A program made the position numbers and the translations under genes. Source: Vanessa cardui (taxonomy: Eukaryota > Arthropoda > Insecta > Lepidoptera > Nymphalidae). Taken from it: a DNA stretch of 64,000 bases. Location: contig NC_061131.1 in the NCBI RefSeq assembly GCF_905220365.1, positions 372,001 to 436,000 of the forward strand, read 5' to 3'. A model generated the notes under the pieces. That model saw only the letters and a program-made list of their open reading frames with translations. It was not told where the DNA came from and ran no database searches. Shown here piece after piece: positions 13,690-25,200 of the stretch; the first letter of the stretch is position 1, and every line of letters begins with the position of its first letter.

Positions 13690-14410
13690 AAGTTGGCAAA
13701 CCAGGGTGTGACTGCTCCCGTAGACATTTAAGGGGGCTTAAAGGAGTATTGCCAGCCTTTAAGGTATATTTAGCTCTATTCTTGAAGGTTCTTACGTCGT
13801 ATCAGTTCGGAAAAACCGAAAATGTAGAAAACACCTTAGAAGTCGTGCTGTTTTGGATTCTCAAGACATTAAGGTGGTACCTACTCATTAAATTCTGCAG
13901 TAGAGATTAATCCGAAATATTCCCTGTGAAAAATTTTAAGGAGGGTTCAAAGTGATCATAAACATCTCTGCGCAAAGCCAAATGACTAAGAAGTTCGGAA
14001 ATGACTTGATCGTCCAAAATGGGAGCCTTCCATACTTCCTATGGGCATAGGAAGGAATCTTCCAAGTATTTTGTGCAATAAGCGATTGAAGGCATTCATT
14101 ATTTTCTAATTGGCTACTAATGCCTTCCCCTTGAACGCAACTGCTTTCACACACCTATGAGTCAAGTAAATTAGAACTTCTCCGGCTGTGTGACACCGTT
14201 AGACACCGTTAGTTTTCGCCAATCACCTGGTGCTTCCCTAGGTAGGCAGTTTATAATGGGCTCCATTATCTTGGAGAACAAGGAGGTAATGGCTATAAGT
14301 ATATAGGTGGACGGATTTGAGTGGTTACCTTTTTTAGGAATCAAATGCACCAAAGAAGTCTTGCAAAAGTTCGGGACGACGCCTAATACGTAAGATTTGT
14401 CCGAAACGTT
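13690..14410 (-). pseudogene. Non-LTR reverse transcriptase relic (family D related)
   Basis: Minus strand 14353-14171 reads LIPKKGNHSNPSTYILIAIT, SLFSKIMEPIINC, matching the RT start LIPKKG--S-PSNYRPIAITSLLSK-ME. The left part shares the cgtatcagttcggaaaaaccg block with family D. Frame broken elsewhere. Confidence 0.7.
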
Positions 14411-15279
14411 AAAACTGATACCAACTCACTTCGGATCAATAAAGACCACTCGATTTATGCATTTTAAAGGAAGTCAGGAGTCACAGTCACAGTAAGTCAC
14501 AAAACTCTCGCCACTTCTGCCAATGTACTCCGTCTTTTCCTTGGCAATAAGAAATAGTTTTTGAATGGATTAGTGACAGTATTATATCTTCTTCGATTAC
14601 TGTGACCTACCTTTAAAAGATAAAAACATCTTATCATCTCATATACCTTTTTAAATCCCCCAACCTATTCGTGCTAATGCTGAGCTATCACAATGTTTCA
14701 CATGTCTGATGGCGCTTTTTCAAATGCAAATAATTACCGAAGAAATGATGCTATGGCTTGTTGTTGATCTTGTGTCACATTACCTATAAGAAAAATAATT
14801 GTTTTGGGCAACTACCCTAGAAACTTTTTTTTTTATTTTATCTGAACAAAATAAATAATATCACTAAATAATTATTATCGAACTTTAAATAAATGACTTC
14901 ATAATAAATTATCACTGCTGATTTATGTAAGTTTGTAAATAATAATGATAAACCTGTGAAAAAATAAATTTAATAATATAATAAGGTAATTTATATAAAA
15001 TGATGTCCTGTAAATTATTATACTTGAAGTTGAACAATTAATTGTTAATAATTTTTTTTATACTAGAAACTGAAAACCAAAAACTGGGTACCAAAAATGG
15101 CAAAGAAATATAACAATTTGTTAATTTAGTAGGTAAAATCGAGATAATAATTATGCAGTTTCCAATATTAAAAAATAATATTAACGTGTCACGGAACGTA
15201 TATATTTCTTGTAATGTACAAACGTTGAAACGTCAGATTTGCGCGGGTTATTCAATGTCAAAATACTTGCTTCTGCTTG
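14411..15279. other. Sequence upstream of timeout
   Basis: AT-rich with long A/T runs and no clear gene. It presumably includes upstream control sequence of timeout, but no motif could be assigned. Confidence 0.5.
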
Positions 15280-15324
15280 TCAGTTTACTTTTAATAACAG
15301 CGGAATATAAAAGTTAGAAAATAA

Positions 15325-15351
15325 ATGGAAAAGTTCTTATTGCAACGATAG
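15325..15351 (+). promoter_or_regulatory. uORF 1 in timeout leader
   Basis: ATG followed by seven sense codons and TAG, ending 63 bases before the main ATG. It lies in the transcript only if transcription starts upstream of 15325. Confidence 0.4.
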
Positions 15352-15355
15352 TTTA

Positions 15356-15376
15356 ATGTCGAAAGTTTGTGTGTGA
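15356..15376 (+). promoter_or_regulatory. uORF 2 in timeout leader
   Basis: ATG plus five sense codons and TGA, four bases after uORF 1. With uORF 1 it could lower initiation at the main start. Confidence 0.4.
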
Positions 15377-15414
15377 AACATTGAGTGTAACTAAACAATT
15401 GTTATTAAACAATT

Positions 15415-15668
15415 ATGAGTTCTTTACTATCTGCAGAACTTTCAGCAACTTGCAATGCATTGGGAACACTGAACAAGAAAACAGGAAAGTATTTGATTGA
15501 TGACTTTACTTTGAATACGGTTAAAGATCTAATAAGATATCTGCGACGTGATGGAGAAGATCATGAAATTCGAAGACATTTTGGGCAAACTAAAGTGTTA
15601 CAAACCGATCTACTGCCCATGCTCGTCGATCACTGGGAGAATGAGGAACTTTTCGACGTAACTCTCAG
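15415..15668 (+). CDS. timeout: timeout exon 1 (residues 1-84)
   Basis: Carries the start codon and the start of the TIMELESS N-terminal domain, with RYLRRDGEDHEIRRHFGQ followed by VDHWENEELFDVTLR. It ends CTCAG before gttagc and leaves two bases of an Arg codon. The next intron is only 67 bases. Confidence 0.95.
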
Positions 15669-16226
15669 GTTAGCATAAATAAGCTCATTGCATATATTCA
15701 TAAAAACCAGACTACAACACAATACTATTTCACAGGCTTTTAGTTAATTTGACCAACCCAGCCCTCCTATTGTACAGAGAAGAAGTACCAGCGGAGAGGA
15801 CTGCTCGACACAATTATTTACAAATATTGACACATTTACAGTCTTATAAAGAGGAAGCTTTTACTAAAGTTGAAACATGGCAAGTTTTCTCAAAGAAATT
15901 AGCAAAGATACTTGAAATTGTGAGTAAGACACCAAAATATTAATAATGAGTCATTTGATTCTATAAGGGTGAATATACGCTATTTGCATTTCAAAGGTCT
16001 ATAGACAATTTTTATGTTAAACTTACTATATTATTGTTTTTCTTTGCTTAAACAATAAATAACATGGTCTTTAATCTGGCCCACATAGTCTATTCACGAT
16101 AATTGTTTAATTTAAAGCATTGTTAGATTAAAAACAGTAAAAATGTATACTCCTCTGGCCTGCCCATTGATGAGTTATAATTATTTAATGGCAATATCCT
16201 TTAAATACGTATGCAAATAAGATTTA

Positions 16227-16257
<31 letters not shown>

Positions 16258-19200
16258 GGCTTTTATTTGTGCCAAGAGAGCACAGATTATTTCGCCAATG
16301 TCACGTGCGATGGAGAAGACACGATGGAGATTGAACGGTGCGGTCGAGATTGCAGGCTTAAATTAATTTTAAGGGCACAATAGTAGTAGACTCTCTGTTA
16401 ACCCATAACCTAAAACAATACAATATATAAATAATTAGATAAACATATTACAATATTATTAAGACATCAAATAAGAACGATCACAAAAATATTTACAACT
16501 TAATTTTATTACGCTCAATATATTTACATAAAAATTTACAAAGTGGACTAAACACATACATTAACAAACATTCAACATTAATAGGGCGAGGAACTTTGGG
16601 AGGGAGAACGTCATATACGGGGTGGAGGAGATTGGGGCAAGAAAACAGTATATGGGATAAGGAACCTTCGTCAAGGCCACATTCACACAAAGAGTGATCT
16701 CTAACTCTAATTTTACAAAGATGAACGGGCGTACATGCATGTCCAAGGCGTAAACGGCAGATAGTTGTGGTGACCCAACGTTTAGCTTGCCTGTGATGAG
16801 AAAACCAAGGTCGCCTCGGAATAACTGGTTGTAGACTTGCGTAAAATCTACCTTTAGATTTTGATGAAACTTCCCAAACAGAGTTCCAGGATTTAACAAG
16901 ATGAATTTTCGGTAGAGCACACAAGTCCTGTGTTGAGTTTTTAAAATGATCAAGAGAGCCAGTCGATATCGCAGATTTAGCAAATGAATCTGCTGCATCG
17001 TTGTCGGGAATACCAGAATGGCTTGGTATCCAGACAAGCGATAAATCTAGCCCTTTTTGATGACAGATTTATTTTTAAATAGTCACAAACTTTTATAAAC
17101 ATCGAAACATATTTAATTAAAATACACTGTAAAAACATTTATTATTATAAAAAACAAATACTTATTTTCATGTCATGTTACAAATACGTCACTTCATCTG
17201 GCAAAGTTTTAAAGAAGAAAACTTATATTTAAAATCGCCGATTTATGTTTTGTCCTTGAATTACTCGCGTACAACAGTGTGAAGTTAGAAGCAAGCTAAC
17301 GGTCTTTTGCAAAACTTAAATAATATTCCGTCAGTTAGCGATTTACTCTCGAAAAGCGTGCTTGTGCCAGACGTTGGAGTATTTCCTATGGTAAGCATAT
17401 TTTTTTGTATTTTATTGTTACAAATATGTTTATTTTCTCAATACAAGGTTTATTGTGTGTAGATGTTATGTGTTACGACAAACAGTGGTGAGAAAATGGA
17501 GTGATATTGTTTTTGAAGGTTATTTACGATTTTGTCACTTCTCTGGCGTCACTTCTGTGGCATATTTCATGCCAGAGGAAATACATGATCGCCAGAGAAG
17601 TGACGAAATTATGTTTTGTTATATATCTAATGTGTTAAGGCTTTATTTTATTTGCTCTAGGTACTGTAGCATAATCAGACATCATGGTGAATGTTAAAAG
17701 AAAGCAAACAAGAGAAGAGAGGTTAGAAAAAAAGCGACAAGCTGAAAGATTACGCTATCAAAGAATTAAACGATCCAATTAAAAGAGCAGAATTAAAAGA
17801 AAAGGAAAGGCAGCAATATCAGAAGAAAAAAGAAAAGGGACAAATTAAGAGCATACACGATATGACTGAAAGGGAACAAAGGGCAATCAGAAAAATATGG
17901 AGAGAGAAGACTAGAAAGCATAGAGATCGCGTGAAGCTACAATCAACTAGAAACTTTCCAGTAACACCACCAGAGTCTGATAATGAAGACCAACCTCCAC
18001 TTCCACAAAACAATATCGCTTTGGCTGCTAAAAAGCGATCAGAAACTCAGCGGAAACTACGAAATAAACTAATAAAAAAACAAAAAAAAGAAATCAAAGA
18101 GTTACGTCAAAAGATGCGTTACTATAAAAAGAAACTACTGCGAATCAAAAAACAGGAAATGACTCCAAACTCAAAAGTATCCGATCTTTTACAAAGCAAT
18201 AGTAAAGACAAAGTAGAAGAGGTGAAGAAAAAGCTGCTATTTAGTGAGGTGATTCAAAATCAGCTCAAAGAAAATATGAATTTGACAACGAATGACAATG
18301 AAAAGAAAATATTTAAAAAAGTATTGAGTGGTAAAATAGTCAGGAAATACAAAGTGTTGAACGAAATTAATATGAAACCGATAAGACAGTCATCTATTGC
18401 AAATAAAAGTTTATTAGACATAACACGGAAAACAAGAAATGATAAAACGAAATCGAAGTTACAGAAAATAGTCGCAGAGTTTTTAGAAGAAGATTGCAAT
18501 AGTAAACTATGCCCAGGTAAAAGAGATTGCATTACAAAAGGTAAAATAAAAAAACAGAAAAGATTGTTACAGGATACCATAAAAAATCTACACACCAAGT
18601 TTATAAAAACAAAAAATATAAAGGTAAGTTACACCCTTTTTTGCCAACTAAGACCATTTTGGGTTGTATCTCCAAATATCAACCAAAGAGACACTTGTTT
18701 ATGTATAACTCATGCAAACATGGAGCTAACCTTGGCTTCTCTAAAACAGGCCAACATCATAAGTTTTACAAGCTATCAGGCTGTGCTTAATTATTTATGT
18801 TGCGACCGATACAATGAAAAAAGTCTAATGCGAGAATGCCTTATTTGCAAAAGACGATCTTTAAACTATTATGAGTTCGACAATTCTGTTTTGATCAAAC
18901 ATTCTTCATGGCAATGTGTCGTAGAGGACATTTTTGATATGAAAACTAAAAAAAAACGGAGGGTTCGAAAATATACCAAAATAACATTAAACTGTGCTCC
19001 AAGAGATATTGTGATGAAACTTGACGAAAACCTTAATATATTTTTAAAGCATGAGGCAAATATAGTCCATCAATATCAAATAATTAAAAGTCTGAAAGAT
19101 AACTTAACTGATAAAGATGCTGTGATCCATATGGACTTTTCAGAGAACTACAATACAAAATATTCTTCAGAGGTTCAATCATTCCATTTTGGTGGGTCAC

Positions 19201-22200
19201 GAAGGCAAATAAGTTTGCATACTGTGGTCTTATATACAAAAGGAGAAACAAAATGTTTCGCCACAATGTCAGAAAACTTAAGCCATAATGTACCCGTAAT
19301 CTGGGCTCATCTAAAACCTGTCATGGAACTCCTTCCTTCTTCAGTAGAAAACGTTCATTTTTTAAGTGACGGTCCAGTTACTCAGTACCGTAACAAAGAT
19401 ATGTTTTTTTACTTACTTTGTATATTGACTGAAACCTATCCAAATATTTGTGATTTTACCTGGAATTACCATGAAGCCGGTCATGGTAAAGGAGCTCCAG
19501 ATGGCATCGGAGCAACGTGTAAACGAATCGCTGACAAAATTGTTGCTTTAGGATCTGATATTGCCACCATCAACGACCTTGCTACCGAATTAGATAGAAA
19601 CTGTCCCGGCATTCAAATATTTGTGATTAACGAAAAAGAAATTGATTTTCAAAAGAAGATCATGGAAGACAATAAAGTAAATATCAAACCTTTTACTGGT
19701 ACACTAAAAGTGCATCAAGTACGAGGAAACCATTTGAGCAATACGCTTTACATGAAGAGCCTAAGTTGCTTTTGTAGCATTTTTTGTCCCCATTTCCATT
19801 TAGGCGACATAAAATACCCCCTCAAAAAAAGCAAATTGGATGTTGCTGCAGTATATACTGATTCTGAAGAAGATGCACCAAATGAAATGGTTGCACAAAC
19901 GTCTAGTCATCTGATTAATTCATCTGAAAAAGACAATACAGACACTCCTTTGTCTGTAAAGAACGGAGATTTTGTTCTTGTAGAATACCAAATTAATAAT
20001 AAGAAATATACATATGCTGGTGTATGTTCGTCAGATTTTGATGAAGAGGAAGGAGACATCAGGGTTACATTTTTAAAGGTATCCAATGAAGATGGTACTC
20101 TTTTTAAATTAAACGACAATGACATGTTTGATGTTAAATGGGAACAGATCTTGACCATATTACCAGTGCCAAATATATTTATGAAAGGCAACAGAGTACT
20201 CTACAAGTTCGAAAAGCCAGTTGATGTGTTTGAAAAGTAAATTGTTCAGTATTAAAATAGAAAGTATTTAATTTCGCAAAAATTGTTAAATCTGTTTTTT
20301 ACAAATAATGAAACAGTTCATGTATACTGTAGACTGATAATTTTTAAGTTGATTAAATAGCCTCGAGACTGATAGATGTGTCATTAGATAGTACTATTGT
20401 TTTGTTTTGGAAAAGAAGTTTATATTTTTGTTTTATTTAGTAAGTTGATTAAGATTACAGTGCCTTAAATGTTAAAAACGTTTAGTTTTTTTATTATTTT
20501 ATAATTTAAAAAAGTATTAATTATTAGTAATAGTATTATTTTACTGTGATTTTTATCTCAGGTGAGACTGATAAACAGAATATACTTAATTCTGTTATTT
20601 TAAACTGATTTTGGAAACTTAAGCATTTAAAAAACTATTAATATAATAATAAGGTTGCATTAAGAAATCATCAAGACTGAATGTATCTTTATAATAAAAA
20701 GAATATTCTAAATCGTTTTTATGTGTTTTATTTAATATAAGCCACTGTGTGTCACTTTCCTGGTTCAATTTGTCACTACTCTGCCAGTAGTGTCACTCCT
20801 CTGGTAACGTATTTTCCTCTGGTACTTATAAAACACAAAAAAATGAGAAATTCTTCTGGCCCCCATCATTACAAATATAAAAATAGTGTCAAATAGAGAA
20901 ATAATAAATATAAAATAGATAACATTACTTTTTCTTGTGGGACACAAAAAAATCAAATAGCGTATATTCACCCATAAACATATTCAAATTACATATTTGT
21001 AAATCATATATTCCCCACTATGTATTGCAATTATAAGTTTAATTTGAAGTATTTAAATATAGTTTTATATTTTTATTCACTACAAAGTTCATACATATTT
21101 CCTATTATGAGATAAATAGAACATTTAATATATATGCGCTAATTTTGTAAGTATTTTAAATAGAAAGGTGTAATTAATAGTACACTTTATTTGTAAATGT
21201 AATGTGTGATAAACAGGATTGGTCTGAAAGAGACGAAGACACGGGATTGATAATAGAAAGAATATTAATCTTAATAAGGAATGTATTGCATGTTCCTGCT
21301 GACTTAGACAAGGAGAGAAGACCAGAGAATGACGCTAGTGTTCATGATCAGGTATAAATTATCATATTTGTTCTTATAGTTGTATAAAGTTTAGTCTTTT
21401 ATGAACACATATGAAGTCTTCACCATTATGTTTATATGGATTTGAGCGGATGCTATACTTTTAGTATAACCTGTATATTATGTATAATAATAAATATCCA
21501 CTTCTGCCTTTTATGTTAACATAGTGCTTAACAGGTTAAAATTATTTCATTGGATTTATGTTGTAATGTTTTTGTGTTATAATAATAAGTGTGAGGTTTA
21601 TTTGTAAAAATCCTGTGGATGAGAGTAGCAGCAAATGTTATTATCAAAACTTTCTGTAGACTGTAAAATTGAATATAGGTACACATTTGTCTCATGGAAA
21701 ATAAGATGTTGGTCTTTCTCATAGTTTTATCCTCATTTCATTATTAAAAAGTAATAACAATTGCAGTTAGTATAATTAGGTAGACTTTAATTTAATAAGT
21801 TTTATTAAAGTGTTAAAAAAATAATTACTTATTCTTAACTGACAAACAATATTAAATATATTTTCCAACAACTTGATATCACTATTGCACTTCCATTCCT
21901 TGGTATGCAGTACCAAGCCAACATTCTTTTAATATAAATTACATCTTTTAAGGTTCTTTGGGCATTAAATCAAGCAGGAATTTTGGATATAATTCTGTAC
22001 ATGTCTTCGGAGAATGAGAAACAGTACTTCATGCATATAATAGAAATTATATCTCATTTATTGAGAGAACAGAATCCCACAAGCCTAGCCGATGCAGCTT
22101 TACAGCGGAGTGTTGATGAGAAGCTCCGAGATGACCAGGAATTATTAACTATGAGAATGATGGAGACTAAGGAGAGAATGAATAAAGTAAAGATGTATTC

Positions 22201-25200
22201 ATCTACGAGGTTAGTTTTTTTTTAGTTTTGGTAACCTTATTAGTGTTTGTTTAGTTGTATTCTTTGCCTTAAATTGTGATAACAGTGCACAGATTATTTC
22301 ACCAATAATTTTTATTTTTATCAGGATGGTTGATTAAAAATAATTTTAAAATTAGTAACATTTTGGATAAGTAATATTATTTTTTTCTTAGAACAACACA
22401 AATTTCCAATAGTATAGAGTATAGAGAAATAAATAAATTAGTATTTAATATATATCCATATTATTATAAAAAGGTATTTAGGAACTATTCATATACATAT
22501 GTATGTTTATTTTTATTACTCAATAGTTGTTGGTTATTTTTAAATCTTATATGTTTTTGATACCTACATTAATGAAGTGAAATTCCTATACAATAAAAGT
22601 GATTTGAAATTCGAAAAAACGAAAGAAGCTTTTAATTTTGTTTCACTTTTATCCTTTGTGACCATAATTTTTTTTTTGGCAAACAAACAGTGTTTTTAAA
22701 ATATTGATTTTAGTACTAAATAATGAAAGCAATTATAAAAGTTATAACTTTTATAATTGTTTTTTAAAGTTATAGTTATTAGTTTAAAGTTGTAACTTTT
22801 ATAATTGTTTTTGTTGATAAAATTGACACCATAGATATGTTAATAATTTGTTAGTACCCACAAAAAGTTCACAAATCAAAAAAGTACATTATCAGAATAA
22901 GTTTAAATAATAATAATAATTCCAAACATCCCTATTTCTTCCTAATACCATAATATGTGATCACGGGCGCCTTAAAGTGTTCGGAAATATCTCCAGTTGA
23001 TCTTGAAGTTGCCATTTCTTACCACACCTATCCCTAGACTGTTTCTCTTCAAAGTTATTAACGATACTGTTTTTTGTAGGCATTCTCGTTTCGGAGGCAC
23101 TTACGTGATTCAAAACATGAAGTCCATATCGGAGAACGAGCTAATTTCCCTGAAACCCCTAAATAAAATATCAAACTTAGATTTCAATGGAAGCAAAAAG
23201 TCTAAACTTGTCAAACCCAAGAACAGAAGGCCTACGGAGAGTGGCATGTTGGAACGGAGATCTGCCTTCGCTATCAGGTAAGCTTTGATATAATTAGTTG
23301 TCGTCTGCGCTTTTGCCTCAGCAAAGTAGTCTATATTCTTCCTAAATTCAAGCTAGCTTCGTATCTAATTTCATCAAATTCGGTTAAGTGCGAGTCGAGA
23401 TGGCCCAGTGGTTAGAACGCGTGCATCTTAACCGATGATTGCGGGTTCGAACCCAGGCAAGCACCGCTGATTCATGTGCTTAATTTGTCTTTATAACTCA
23501 TCTCGTGCTCAGCGGTGAAGGAAAACATCGTGAGGAAACCTGCATGTGACAAATTTCATAGAAATTCTGCCACATGTGTATTTCACCAACCCGTATTGGA
23601 ACAGCGTGGTGGAATATGTTCCAAACCTTCTTCTCAAAGAGAGAGGAGGGCTTTAGCCCAGCAGTGGGAATTTATAGGCTGTTGTTGTTGTTGTTGTCGG
23701 TTAAGTGCTTTTTAAAAGGGTAACAGAGTTACTTTTGCATTGACAACCTCCGTGTGGCGAGTGGTGTGTACACCGGTTTTCATGGGTACGCCACTCCGAG
23801 GTCCCGGGTTAGATTCCCGGCCAATGTAGATTATCATTAGTTTTCTATGTTGTCTTGGGTCTGGGTGTTTGTGGTACCGTCTTTACTTCTGATTTTCCAT
23901 AACACAAGTGCTTCAGCTACTTACATTGGGATCAGAGTTATGTATGTGATTTTGTCTCATGTTTATTTATTTGCATTTATAATATTAGTATGTATTATAA
24001 CAATGTTGCAATCATGCCTTATTAATTATTCAATCGTCACTACATATTATAGAACACAGTCCCCCGACTGAGTTTGTCTTTCTGTATGTTCGTGATAAAC
24101 AGCAAACTGCTGAACGAATTTTCATGCGGTTTCCACTAATAGACAAAGTTATTCATAAGGAAAGGTTAGGTAGATCATTTAATAAGTTAAAATAGACCGA
24201 CAATTGTTAAACATGTCTGAAAAAAATATATAAAAAGGGGGGGGGGGGTCAGGCCTATATTGTTTATAATAAATTTAAACAACCACAGCCTGTAAATTCC
24301 CACTGCTGGGCTAAAGGCCTCTTCTCCCTTTGAGGAGAAGAGTGGAACATATTCCACCACCTTGTTCCAATGTGGGTTGGTGGAATACACATGAGGTAGA
24401 ATTTCTATGAAATTAGACACATGTGTGTCCTCACGACGTTATCCTTCACCGCCGAGCACGAGGTGAATTATAAACACAAATTAAGCACATATATATAGTG
24501 GTGCTTGCCTGGGTTTGAACCTGTAATTACCACTGGGCCATCTCAGCTCAGGCTTTTTAAAAAAAGAAACTTTAATTGGTTGTGTAGTGTACACGGATCT
24601 GTAATAATATAATAAATATTATTGGACTAATATTGTATATGGATATATATATATATTATCTGTGTATTTATGTATCTGTCCCCTCGAGTGACACACATCG
24701 CGGAAAGCGCGGGAATATAAAATATATAATTTATATATAATTTGGGCGGGTGAAGACGGTGTGTGTGCACGGCGAGTGGATATTTAAATATAATATATAT
24801 TTATATGTAACTTGTATAACGATCTTACAAGTATATATGTGAACATTACAGGTTGGATGTGTAAAAATAAATTTGGATCAAAAATGTGATATTAAAAAGA
24901 TTAAAATAGCAAACATGGAAATCTTGATACTCGAAATGAAATAAGCGAAACATTTCAGGTTATTTCTCAAGGAGTTTTGCATAGAATTCCTGAACAGTTC
25001 GTACAACCCCATGATGCGTTACGTGAAGGACGCTCTGGTGAGGGCCAGGGCCCAGCAGAACGACGAGTCCTACTACCTCTGGGCCCTGAAATTCTTCATG
25101 GAGTTCAACAGGGGACACGACTTCCAAATTGGATTAGTCAGGTGAGTTATGATGGTTAAAAGCATCTGAGATTATCTTCAAGTAAATTCCGATTATTTTT

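Larger units (their letters stand above)
15280..15414 (+). promoter_or_regulatory. Putative timeout core promoter and 5' leader
   Basis: An arthropod-type initiator match, TCAGTT, lies at 15280-15285, about 130 bases before the start codon. No TATA box stands at the usual distance. The leader is AT-rich and contains two very short upstream ORFs. The start ATG at 15415 is preceded by aacaatt and opens a frame that aligns with the TIMELESS N-terminus. The transcription start is a guess without 5' RNA data. Confidence 0.35.
15967..20973 (+). mobile_element. Sola-like DNA transposon, 5,007 bp, in timeout intron 2
   Basis: The ends are a perfect 20-bp terminal inverted repeat beginning gggtgaatatacgc (15967-15986 and 20954-20973). 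They are flanked by a 4-base duplication ATAA (15963-15966 and 20974-20977). The interior holds one long transposase frame and short repeated sites near both ends. A 4-base duplication plus this protein type suggests the Sola superfamily. That name is recalled, not tested. Without the insert the intron would be 286 bases, like its short neighbours, so this looks like a clean insertion. A later LINE insertion sits inside its left part. Confidence 0.9.

Noticed and set aside
18260..20191. Minus-strand frames inside the transposase region
   Set aside because: They are antisense shadows of the long transposase frame, rich in Phe/Leu, with no motifs.
23400..23460. Possible tRNA gene from a gggttcgaaccc B box
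   Set aside because: It is the head of SINE family A, with a target duplication enclosing the full element.
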